Source: Rhododendron vialii (lineage: Eukaryota > Streptophyta > Magnoliopsida > Ericales > Ericaceae). Taken from it: a stretch of 64,000 nt of DNA. The translations under genes were made by a program, and so were the position numbers. The notes below the pieces were generated by a model, which saw only the letters and a list, made by a program, of their open reading frames with translations, made no database searches and was not told the DNA's origin. The DNA lies in contig NC_080562.1 in NCBI RefSeq assembly GCF_030253575.1, positions 24,765,352-24,829,351 on the forward strand. Reading direction: 5' to 3'. Positions within the stretch are counted from its first letter, which is position 1. Each line of letters starts with the position of its first letter. This document shows positions 55,031 through 64,000 of this stretch, piece by piece.

Positions 55031-55719
55031 CCTCATCTCAGCCCACGACAGACGAAGGTGCACCGCCACCACCCCCTCCCCCGGCAATCATTGCGAGGTA
55101 CGATTGTTGGAAGATATACAGTTGCCTTGTGGAGAAGCATTGCTCTCGGAAGAAGACACAACGGTGCTCATCAACACCGACGATTCTTACACGCAGCCCA
55201 TCGGCCACAACATCCATCGAGTCCTCTTCGATCTATAGCAGTAGCACTCGTCTCCCCGCCGAGACCGGCAAAGACGACTATATAGGCGACCGGTTTAATT
55301 CTCGTCGGCACCTATCCTCAAGAAATCCCCAATTTCATATCAAACCAGACGAAACACTCACATCTTCCATCTATTACAAAGCTAAAACTTCCATTGGTTT
55401 TTAGACTTCACCACAGGTTTTCTCTAACTTCAAAATCAGACCTCATACTCATCTTCTCCCAATTTCCTTTGCTTTTGAATCTTTACTTTTCCGAGAATGA
55501 ATCATTTTTTAAAATGATTAATCGAACCCAGTTTGTGAAAGAAAACTAATTTATGTTGGTAGTGATGCTGGGGAAGGGAGGTCCGAGAGGAGGTGGCGGC
55601 TGGTGGCGGTGCTTTGCCGTGGTCTGAGATGAGGAAATCGTCTGAGGGAGAGAGAGTGGGGATGGGGATCAGATGGTGTATGTGCCTATATGGGTGTTGA
55701 TGGCTCCATCCACTGCCGC

Positions 55720-55722
<3 letters not shown>

Positions 55723-55754
<32 letters not shown>
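55723..55754. repeat. (GA)n microsatellite
   Basis: About 16 uninterrupted GA units inside the long-TIR element. Confidence 0.9.
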
Positions 55755-55758
<4 letters not shown>

Positions 55759-56106
55759 GAAACGAAAAGGACTTAGGGGAGGGAAGTCTGGGTTTATTTG
55801 ATCGGAAGAGAGAGAGGGCGATAGAGACAAAATTGTTGTTGGCTCGTATAATAATAGAAATGGTATATTCGTCAATTCATCCATTTCGTTAATGGAGTTT
55901 GTCTTTTTTTCGTTTCCAATAGTTGAGGGGGTTTCCATGGGAGCTTTTAAATGTGAGGGGGTATTTACGAGAAAAATGTGATAGTTTAGAAGGTGTTTAT
56001 GTACTTTCACCAATTTTAAAATTTATCGATATTTTTTTGGATTTTTGTGAGACCCAAAATGACCCTACATAAAACATAGTTTAACTATGTAATGTAAAAA
56101 AGTAGT

Positions 56107-56518
56107 TTACGAACCTATCTTAGCGGATATTTTATCTCATGGTAGCCTTCTGTTGTTCTCTTTCAAAACTTACGATGTCGGGTTTTATTGAACCTTATAG
56201 AATTAAGAATTACTCCGTAAGAGTTAAGAGAATGTTCTTATAATAGCATTGTGTAAGTTAAATATGAGTATTATTAGAGAAAGCAAGGTAAAGATCATCA
56301 ACTAGCGAGGAATTGTTATTACTCAATTTAGTGGATTTTCATAAGCATAAAAGACCATGCACAAAGCAAGTTTCTTTCCCCGGAGTTTGATTAGAACCAT
56401 CGCTTGATTAGAACCATCGCTAAATGCTAATGGACAGTGGAACTAATCTCTCAGGAACAAGACAAGTTGTATCTAAGCTAGTCCAAACAGCCTTAGTTAT
56501 GAAAAAAATATGGCATAA
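56107..56518. other. Intergenic, nothing recognised
   Basis: Spacer between two transposon blocks. A 16-bp phrase, TTGATTAGAACCATCG, is tandemly repeated near 56386-56420. Confidence 0.45.
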
Positions 56519-56640
56519 GAGCATCCACAGTGGAATAATTAAAACCATAGAGTTGTTAAAGTTAGTAATGTTTTTTTAAAAAAGTGCTCATAGTGGCATA
56601 ACCAAATTTAACAACCTCTTAGTAACTCATCAAATTTTGG

Positions 56641-57053
56641 GAGTTGGGGGAGCTGCTGTCCCTTGCCTACTGTCTCGGCCAAGCGGGCCGTGCTCCGGTC
56701 TTGCTCCAACAATCAGAAACGTTTACTTCGTAGAGCCCGTCAAATTGAACAAATATGTAAAAAATCAGCTCGATCGGATATCATTAAGTGCCTAATCGAA
56801 ACTTTTTTGTTTTGAAAAGAATGGATCCAAAACACTGGATCAAATCTACTAGAGCCCATTATTGGCAAGTTATATGTGTTCCGATCAGGCACTTAATGAT
56901 ATCTAATCAAACTGATTTTTTGCATACTTGTTTAATTCGACGAGCTCTATGAAGTGAATGTTTTTTATCATCGAAGCAAGACCGGAGTGGGGCTCCCTCG
57001 GCCAAGACAGCACTCTGCTGTCCCATCATGGGACAGCAGCTCCCCCCAGTCCC
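56641..57053. mobile_element. Mutator-like foldback element, 413 bp
   Basis: GGGGGAGCTGCTGTCCC near the left end faces GGGACAGCAGCTCCCCCC at the right. Arms continue through GGCC-AG, CCGGTCTTGCT and AAAAAATCAG, with ATTAAGTGCC..GGCACTTAAT in the centre. Perfect 9-bp AAATTTTGG duplications lie at 56632-56640 and 57054-57062. Nested within the Tourist-like element. Confidence 0.82.
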
Positions 57054-57169
57054 AAATTTTGGCCATTAAATAATCAAAACTAGTAACTTTTTACCAATAA
57101 CTAAATTTAGTGATTTCTACATTTTCTCAATCAAATACATCCATCATTACACAAAAACTTTTTCTCTCT

Positions 57170-57173
<4 letters not shown>

Positions 57174-57211
<38 letters not shown>
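57174..57211. repeat. (TC)n microsatellite
   Basis: About 19 TC units within the Tourist-like element. Confidence 0.9.
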
Positions 57212-57217
<6 letters not shown>

Positions 57218-57612
57218 AAAATAGGTTTTTTTTTTTTGCAAAAATAGTACTGTCTTTTTTTGCAGAAACTATTATTTTTAAAAAAATGTCTTTTTTTTTC
57301 AAAAATTGTTTTTTTAAACTTTTTTCAAAATTTTTTTTTCAAAATAAAAGTTTCCAAAAAATTATTTTCTATTTCTAATAACCTTTTTTTATTAGTTTGG
57401 AAACTATTTTTAAAAAATTATTTTATATGGGAACAATTTTTAAATTTTTATAAGTTAAAAATGTGATATGACAAGTTTTAATTATTTAATTTTTTAATTA
57501 TGCTATTGTGGATATCTATATTGTTAATTTTAGCAATATCTTAAATGACTAATTAAAAAATAATATGACAACTTTTAAGTATTCACTTTTGATTATTTAT
57601 CTGTGGATGCTC

Positions 57613-58112
57613 TAAAATTGTTACTTTGACCTTCAACCTTGGTCCATGCTTCAATACCATTGGCTCTTGGGTACCTGTAAAAAGTTTTAAGAGGTAGTAA
57701 AAAGTTGAAGCACCAATTGGAAAAAAGGTAGAATCCCAAATATCATCCACATCATTACCATCATCACTCCTTCAAGTCATACCCCACACTAAAATTCCAA
57801 ACAATTACCTCTTTCGCTTTATTATTCCTTCTCTTCCTTCCACCTTTCCCTCTTTTTCCCACTTTCTCTCGCTTGCACCTCCCCCCCATTCATTCTCAAG
57901 TTCTATTATAGTAATTGTATTATACTCTCTCTCTCTCTCTCTCTCTCTAGGATATATTTATACATATCATAGAGGACACAAAGTCCTCTGTTCTCAACTT
58001 TCCAACAAGGTAATTATGATCCTCTGGTTTGAGATATATACGTTTGTCTTTCTTTGTTTCAAACAGAAGGAAAAACCAAACTGTATATCCGAAAAACAGC
58101 ACTCCAGTGGAG
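57613..58112. promoter_or_regulatory. Upstream region of the X8 gene
   Basis: Pyrimidine-rich DNA (CTTCCTTCCACC, CTCTTTTTCCC, then a 28-bp CT run at 57922-57949) precedes the TATA box. Such Y-patches are common in plant core promoters. Limits are approximate. Confidence 0.4.
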
Positions 58113-58125
58113 TATATATATAAAG
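58113..58125 (+). promoter_or_regulatory. Probable TATA box of the X8 gene
   Basis: TATATATATAAAG, 51-63 bp upstream of the ATG at 58176, implies a leader of about 25-35 nt. Confidence 0.55.
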
Positions 58126-58175
58126 AGGAGATGAAGCAGAAGTAGGAGCTCAGCAACAAAACAAGTTTAGAGAGA

Positions 58176-61100
58176 ATGAGTAGAAGGATTCTTCATTGTC
58201 TTGTATTCATCCACTTAGGCCTTTTCCTTCTTTGTTCAGGTGATTTTCTCGGTCTTGATTCTATTCCTTATCATGATTCTGTACCCCATCTGCATCTCTT
58301 GGTTCAATTATTTCTTCTCTGATATTGGAAATTCGGAATCTTATTTTCTGCTATTTGTCATTCCAAAATGCTTCTGTTTCTGTTTTCTTAACTAGACTCT
58401 ACAATCTAAACCCATCTCTGATCTTCATTTATGAGTTTCTAATTCATGTAATCATAGTGTTTATGCCTGTTTTTGGCACCGGCACACCCGCATTCGCCCT
58501 TTGCGCGAAAAGAGCCGAATCAATTTCCTGTAACATGCCAAAGGTTTTCAATTTGAAAAGGTTGGTGTTCTGGATTTGATTTCCCAGCAGACATTGGTTC
58601 CCCTGTTCTGAACCATTTTTTGTTCTTTTATGCAAATCGGATAGCTTTTTAATGACGCTATGTTTTAGTTTTACATGTGTTTCAAGGTGTGCTGTATTCC
58701 ACTTTCACAAAAAAAAAAAAAAAAAATTTACTCCATCCGTCCTCGTTTTTCAGTTATTTTTTGAATTCCAACTATACAAGGAAACATAATAATTCCATGT
58801 CTAATCACCATATTTTTCTATTTTACCCTTCAATCATTATTTTTTTAATTTTTTTAATACTATTGATTTAAAAGTAGGTTTGAAAGTGCGACAATATTTT
58901 CGGAACAACAAAAAGTGTTAACTGAGACTAAAAAATTGGGAACGGAAGAAGTAAATAAAATAAGAAGTGTTCTTCTTCTTCTTCTTTTTTTCCGGAAAAT
59001 GCAACATGTCAAATATTCTGAATACTGGTAGCCGTTGGAGCAAATACTTTTAATTTTTCAAAAACTGAAAACAGAAGTCAAAATTCGTTTGGAACTTCGA
59101 GAAAGGAAGGAAAAAAAAATAATAAAAAATCTTCCACTGTTTGATTTGAAAACAAAGTGAGAGAAATTAAAAATAAAAATATTGAAGAGAAAAATATTTT
59201 TCTCTATTAAATTTTTACTGTCAGGAGTAATTATTTTCTGTCTATAGTTCCAGACAGAGTGGAAAAATTCCTTGTGCCATACCGTCCACAGATCTCTTCC
59301 GACTCTCGACCCTCTCTCTTACTGGCTACTGCATGTCCACTTCTAAAAGTGGGTTTTTAGCATTTTCGGTTTCTTTCTTTAGTATTTGTTGTGATTTTTA
59401 GGTCCAAGAATCTGTCAACCTACTTTTGTTATTTCGTTTGATGAAATATTCGGAGCATGGTTTTTGCTGATTGTGTTATGAAAAATTGAAAGATTGGATC
59501 AAACACTAGTGAATATCCAATTGAACTGATTTTTGACAAGGCCACTCGACAAATTATTTTAAAACTTTTGAATGGCTTAGATCATTTGTGTGGAGAAACG
59601 AAGTTGTCCCCACACGCAGTATGTGGCACCGTCGGGGCAGGTTATTTTTTTCGGAAAAAGGTAAGGCAAGGGGATCCCATTTCGCCCTGCCTTTTTTTGC
59701 TGGCAATGGAAGATTTGACATCCTTGTTGTTTTACTATAAAGATTGATAAAGTAGGGTTTACTTACCACCCAAAGTATGAGAGCACAAGGCTCCCACATC
59801 TTTTGTCTTTGCTGGTGATTTACTCATTACAAGTGGGGCTGATAGCGGACGTGGACGTAAGATTTTGTACTCAGCAGGTGCCCGAATCACAAATATTTTT
59901 TGATATATTGCTAGAACTAGTTAGTTATGAGAAAGAGACGAGATTCGGTGTATACATGTAACCGTCATTTAATATTGTACCTAACAACCTATGACCAAAA
60001 AATGGTTGATAACTTTAAATTTTAGGCATTTTTTTTTTACACCGAAGAACTTTGTTTGCTTTTTTTCCCTCATTGAGACCAGCATGGGCTGATCCTGTAA
60101 AAACTTTCCAAAATAATCTCAAAAAGTAGTATAATAAGTTATTTGGAGTTGTGCAGGGCCCAGACACCCTCGGTGCCCCCTTGTGTCTGCCCTGGGGCCA
60201 GGGCTGATACACAAGACGTTTTGCACCATTGATGGATCTCTAGGATTTTCAAGTACTCAGGTCTCCAGCCTAATTTGAGTAAATGTGCTATGTTATTTCT
60301 GCATTTAATTCTGAATTCAAGAGTAGCTTAGGAAGCATTCTTGCTATTCCAGAAACTATCCTTCCTGTGGAGTAAAAAGTGGTCCCTTTGATCACTGCTA
60401 GACTTAACAACACTGATTCCAACATGCCGAAGGACAAAATCTTTGCTAGGATACCATCTGGGGCCATGGGCGAAGAGCCCAATTAATTACCTCAGTTCTA
60501 ACTAGCACCTCGTATATTGCAGTTCCATTTTAGTCTCCCTCCGGAAATTCTGAAGAATATTGAAGGTTTGCTTGTCCGATTATCTTTTTGAAGGATTAGA
60601 AAATGTGGGATTAATGATTGGATCCCTGGCCCCCGAGATACTAAATGGGATTGGATGTAATGTGATATTAGCTGTACTTTGTTTGATTTGGGTGGGATAA
60701 GTAATGTATAAAGGGTGGAGGATCAGGTTTTTGATGGTTGGATGAAGACGAAAATATTTCCTAAGGCCAGATAAAGTGAGTTTTGTGATTTCAAATGGAG
60801 AGCGGAAATGCCCTTGGGGCAGAAGCTCTGCAATTCAGGAGATTATTGCTCAAACTCTGGCAACTCTGGTCCCTAACTTTGGTTTTGAATGAGGTAGTGT
60901 GGATGGGTACTGGCGTACTGCTACTAGTTTCTACAATTCCAAATCCGCTTGGCAAGCTATTAGAACTGAGCTCTTACTTGTCATTGGTGCACCTGTAGAA
61001 TGTTTTAGTCATTTTCCTATGGCTGGCTATTAGGGAAAGGCTCTAGAAACGGCAGATTGAGCAAACGGGGCATGCCCATGATCTGCTTTGGAGGCTGCGC

Positions 61101-63912
61101 AGTGGTTACTTGTGACTTGTGAGTAATCTCGTGCGCGTATTTTTTGAATGCACCTTCTCTGCTAATGTATGGAAGGGACTCTTGTCTAAACGTGGTATTG
61201 CTAGAAATCCTGTGATATGGGATGTGAGCTAGATTGGGCTGTTGATCACAGGATGGGAAGAACTCCCAGCGATGTGGTTTTCAAGGTAGCCTTCTCAGCT
61301 GCTTTATGTCATATATATGGAAAGAAAGGAACAAGAGTGTTTCAACAAAGAGTATAGATAGTCAACGGGTTATCAGCTTACTATTAGTAACATTACAGTT
61401 TGTTTGGCGTCGATGAAGAATGTGCCCACTTTTGAAAATAGAAGAATTGGCGAGGCCTGGGAACATGTTTTGAAGGCAGGGGCATTGATGCTTGCATATA
61501 TGGCCTAAAAACCCCATTTCTTTAGACTGTTCTGTCAGTCCTTTGGCTTGTCGCTGTGTTTCTAGTCCTTTGGAATGATCTTGGAGTGTCTGTTTTTTGT
61601 TACTTCCGGCGTGGTTGTTCAAAATTGTAGGATACTCCCTTATTCCTCTTTCGATTTGTTTCTTAATGAGATTTAAACTTACCCTAACAAAAATTGATAT
61701 TCCCAGGAACCAAACTTTTACTGTAGTTTTCCTGCTATTGCTGCCAAAAAATTGCCAGAATAGATGGGGTAGTGACAATATTGCAACAAGTTTAGCGACC
61801 CGCTGGAGAGGTCACTTGCCAGACCATCTGCCTAATTAGGCAGTGGCAGGATATTTGCCCTTCTGCTGTAGATGCTCTTGTAGGTCATGATTAGGCACGC
61901 AACAAATTATATAGCCCCAAGCATTTTGGAAGGTTTCAAGTCTTATGAAAATCATTCCTATTCGGTTTGGGTTTTGAGGGAGGTGTTAAAGTGTAATAAG
62001 TGGAGAGAGATAGATAGAGAAATTTTATCGGGGACCGTGCACACGGGTTTTGAGTACCCCAAACGAACAAGCCCAACTCTCTACAAAAAAGAGGGGAAAA
62101 AAGAGAGAGGAATGGGTATACTACCGCGATCTTTTGCGAAGCCAAAAAGGTAGGAGATGGTGACCAAAATGACAACCCCTTTGATACTCGCTCTGAGGGT
62201 GAGCGAAAGAGTCCATCTGCTGGGAGCCTAGAGCACCGCGGGGTAATGCACGCGGTGCTCCCTCAGGATTGGCTAGATGCTAAAACAATCCCACCAAAGG
62301 GCATAGTGGAAACTGGCAAGAAACTAGTGGCCTAGGACTAATGGCTATGTCTCTCTGCAACCGTCACCCAAGAGACTCGAACCAATGACCTCCTAGATAC
62401 CAAACCACATGAGAGAGTATGTTACTAATCAGTTATCACCAGATCATCGCTCCAGGTGGTACTAGGTACTGTTATCTCAAACTCTCCTGGAAGCAGGAGC
62501 TTTTGGACTCTGTTCGGTTTATGAACCAGTGATTTCTAATCCGCAGATTCTTGATGTTTTTACATACCAAAAATCTTAGTCTTGATTGCCTTAGTATGAA
62601 CCAAAAATATTCACTCTTTGTAAAGTGTTATTCTTGTAGAACCTCTGACCAGAATATATCACCAGAATGGATATGGCCGATGTTTTTTTTCTTAAGAGTG
62701 ATGAGTTCACAACTCCGTGATTGATATTTACAAGGTTTCTCTCCTTTTGTGGGTTGTATCTGAAGTAGTAGCTCTTGACTTGTGTATATCTGTCCATATA
62801 TGCCGAATTTGAAGATCAGGAATCCATCTGATATCTCTTTCAATTATCAGGTTCTGGTTTGACAGAGAGACAGTCAGTTCTAGCACACAAAAAACAAATA
62901 AGCCATGACGAGGAACTACTCTTCTCTGCCTCCATTTCTACCACCCAAGCAGACATCACAACCCCTTTACCAACAGTTCCAACCACAAATCCCAGCACTC
63001 CAATGCCTACATTTCCGGTGGTTAATCCAGCGGTTTCAAACCCCGACTCACCTGGGACCGCCACCGCCACCACCAACAACCCAGTCACAACACCAGCCAC
63101 CACTTCCCCGGCATCTTCAGGCGGGAGCTGGTGTGTTGCTAGCCAATCTGCATCACAAACTGCATTACAGGTTGCTTTAGATTATGCCTGTGGGTACGGT
63201 GGGGCCGACTGCTCAGCGATTCAGTCCGGTGGGGGTTGTTACCAGCCAAATACAAACCGGGACCATGCTTCTTATGCATTCAATAGCTACTTCCAGAAGA
63301 ATCCAGTCCCAAATAGCTGCAATTTTGGTGGCACTGCTGTTATTACTAGCACTGATCCAAGTAAGCTACCTCTTCTTCTCAACAATATCATTACTACTTA
63401 TGCTGGTTACTTGTACTTATGAGTAAAAAAAGTCAGTAGAGTAAAACAGTTATAACATGTTGTACACACGTTATTAGGCTGATCAGTGGAACTCTCTTAT
63501 TCCTCCACCTTGGGTAAATAACAGTCAACTACCTATAATCCTATTATGAGTAATCCTATTGCAATTTGGAATAATAATGCTATTCCGTCTCTTATAATGT
63601 TATTTCGAAACACTTTATTAAGCGTAATCTTATTGTTTTGGGTAATCTTATGGTTTTGGGTAGGTGTAGATGTCGTCGTCTTGTATAAGAGAATAAATCC
63701 TAGCCTCAACATTTCATTTTCCGGTCAAAATCCTAGCTCAGTTTGGAATCATATTTGTGAAAGTAGTTAGATATGCCCTCTCACTTTCTTGATATGTCTT
63801 TGCTGATTGTTGGTATACAGCAGTATATATGTCACATGTGCTTCCATATTTCATGTTTTTTTTTCCCTTGTCCACAGGTAATGGGACCTGTCAATATCAA
63901 TCAACTAGGTGA
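58176..63912 (+). CDS. X8 (CBM43) domain secreted protein, 3 exons in window
   Basis: Exons 58176-58239, 62851-63360 and 63878-63912 join in frame with GT..AG introns (4611 and 517 bp) into 202 residues. They give a signal peptide (1-22), a Thr/Pro-rich linker (about 52-112) and an X8 domain (114-197). The X8 domain starts WCVASQ, has six Cys at 116, 134, 142, 151, 178 and 196, and contains YACGYGGADCSAI, CYQPNT, HASYAFNSYFQ and CNFGGTA. X8 modules bind callose (beta-1,3-glucan), and family members such as PDCBs sit at plasmodesmata. The frame reaches TGA at 63910-63912, but the last codons read TCAACTAG then GTGATC, a possible donor at 63909. A fourth exon, perhaps with a GPI signal, could lie beyond the window. 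If so, this CDS is 3'-partial. Confidence 0.85.
58731..58951. mobile_element. Degenerate Stowaway MITE in X8 intron 1
   Basis: CTCCATCCGTCCTCG at the left and GGGAACGGAAGAAG at the right, with TA on both sides (58729-58730 and 58952-58953), 221 bp. The ends differ from the consensus at several positions, so it is older than the copy at 6788. Confidence 0.65.
59570..61240 (+). pseudogene. LINE reverse-transcriptase relic in X8 intron 1
   Basis: Plus-strand fragments in order: VRQGDPISPCLFLLAMEDL (RT), an FADDL-type box here FAGDLLITSG, SGLQPNLSKC, and near 61130-61200 HLFFEC-type zinc-region wording (FFECTFSANVWKGLLSKRG). Many stops and frame changes. The second Asp-box residue is lost (FADD to FAGD), so the RT could not function even if open. 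Confidence 0.7.
62190..62470 (-). mobile_element. tRNA-derived SINE candidate in X8 intron 1
   Basis: Minus strand: GGTCATTGGTTCGAGTCTC contains a good Pol III B box (GGTTCGAGTCT). GTGATAACTGATTAGTAAC about 45 bp upstream resembles an A-box region of plant SINE heads. The body continues to about 62190 without coding sequence. Neither the tail nor flanking duplications were identified, so limits are approximate. Confidence 0.45.
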
Positions 63913-64000
63913 TCTTTCTTGCACATGTAGCTCTTTTTTTTCTTTTTTCCAATTTGCATAGTGAGCTGAGAAAGAGACACTGATCATGATCTTTTGTGTT

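Larger units (their letters stand above)
53424..56010. mobile_element. Long-TIR (probably Mutator-like) element nested in the MITE
   Basis: Inverted ends of about 95 bp share ACCCCCTCAACTAT..., CTCGTAAATACCCCCTCACA, TTTAAAAGC and CCCCCTCAACTA. Flanks ATATTTTAA / CAATTTTAA (7 of 9) fit a 9-bp duplication in AT-rich target DNA. Apart from the LTR inside it, the interior has a GC-richer stretch (55040-55290, open on the plus strand with a run of seven prolines) that might be a captured gene piece, but no family is recognisable. No transposase. Confidence 0.65.
53176..56106. mobile_element. Palindromic MITE split by a nested insertion
   Basis: The left part (53176-53423) begins CTACATAGTTACACTAT..TTTATGTGGGG. 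The right part (56011-56106) is the inverted end, ACCCTACATAAAACATAGTT then AACTATGTAATG. The left part contains the full first arm, the centre (GGGATGAAATTGC..GCAGTTTCGCC) and the start of the second arm (ATACTTACCGATATC). The remainder appears only after 2.6 kb. It shares CTGTAAAAAATCA and CGATATC/GATATCGG motifs with 49905-50280. Confidence 0.7.
56519..57612. mobile_element. Tourist-like MITE carrying an inserted foldback element
   Basis: GAGCATCCACAGTGGAATAA opens and ATAAATCTGTGGATGCTC-like sequence closes the element, with TAA on both sides (56516-56518 and 57613-57615). GAGCATCCACAG is a frequent Tourist/Harbinger end. The body is AT-rich with a CT repeat at 57174-57211. Confidence 0.75.

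Noticed and set aside
1..64000. CRISPR array, operon or phage-like system
   Set aside because: Repeats are microsatellites, duplications or transposon ends; genes have introns and plant families. Nothing prokaryotic is present.
1..64000. tRNA, rRNA or microRNA genes
   Set aside because: No complete cloverleaf or rRNA sequence noticed. The strong hairpins coincide with MITEs, so they are not proposed as miRNA genes.

Overview
The window is nuclear DNA of a flowering plant, most likely a eudicot. It has intron-containing genes with GT..AG borders, plant-specific families (PLS-class PPR, AT-hook/PPC, X8, nsLTP, GH28 polygalacturonase) and dense plant-type transposons. No prokaryotic, organellar or viral block is visible. 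I could not run similarity searches: family names rest on motifs read by eye, and exon borders on splice consensus plus frame continuity.

Layout. 1-5 kb holds decayed LINE and Helitron pieces. 5.1-10.1 kb holds a complete four-exon polygalacturonase (+) with a (GA)n(GAA)n leader. 10.4-18.4 kb is gene-poor: Tourist and foldback elements, an RNase H relic, a frameshifted B3-domain exon, and a hAT-like MITE. 19.2-19.5 kb has a type-1 lipid-transfer protein (-). 21.5-35.8 kb is one minus-strand gene of seven exons encoding a 563-residue CorA/ZntB-like divalent-cation transporter. Its introns carry a nearly complete Ty1/copia element, a 1.9-kb solo LTR, a second LTR candidate and two MITEs. 37.7-40.8 kb is a MITE cluster. 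42.9-43.6 kb is an intronless AHL16/TEK-like AT-hook protein (-) and 44.8-46.4 kb an intronless E-class PPR protein (-). 47.2-57.6 kb is a transposon mosaic: three more solo LTRs, two of them free-standing, and a three-level nest. 58.2-63.9 kb is an X8 (CBM43) secreted protein gene (+) with a 4.6-kb intron holding LINE, Stowaway and SINE-like debris.

The CorA-like, AHL16-like, PPR and X8 genes appear to correspond to a small neighbourhood on Arabidopsis chromosome 2 (about At2g42920-At2g42950, from memory), so 21-64 kb looks like an ancestral gene block expanded by transposons. The genes do not form a common pathway. The polygalacturonase, the X8 protein and the LTP act at the cell wall or apoplast, AHL16 and the PPR protein act in nucleus and organelle, and CorA-like acts at a membrane.

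I found no convincing new biological system. The best leads are the expanded CorA-like gene, the nested insertions with readable target-site duplications, the palindromic foldback families, and a palindromic motif repeated in a solo LTR.
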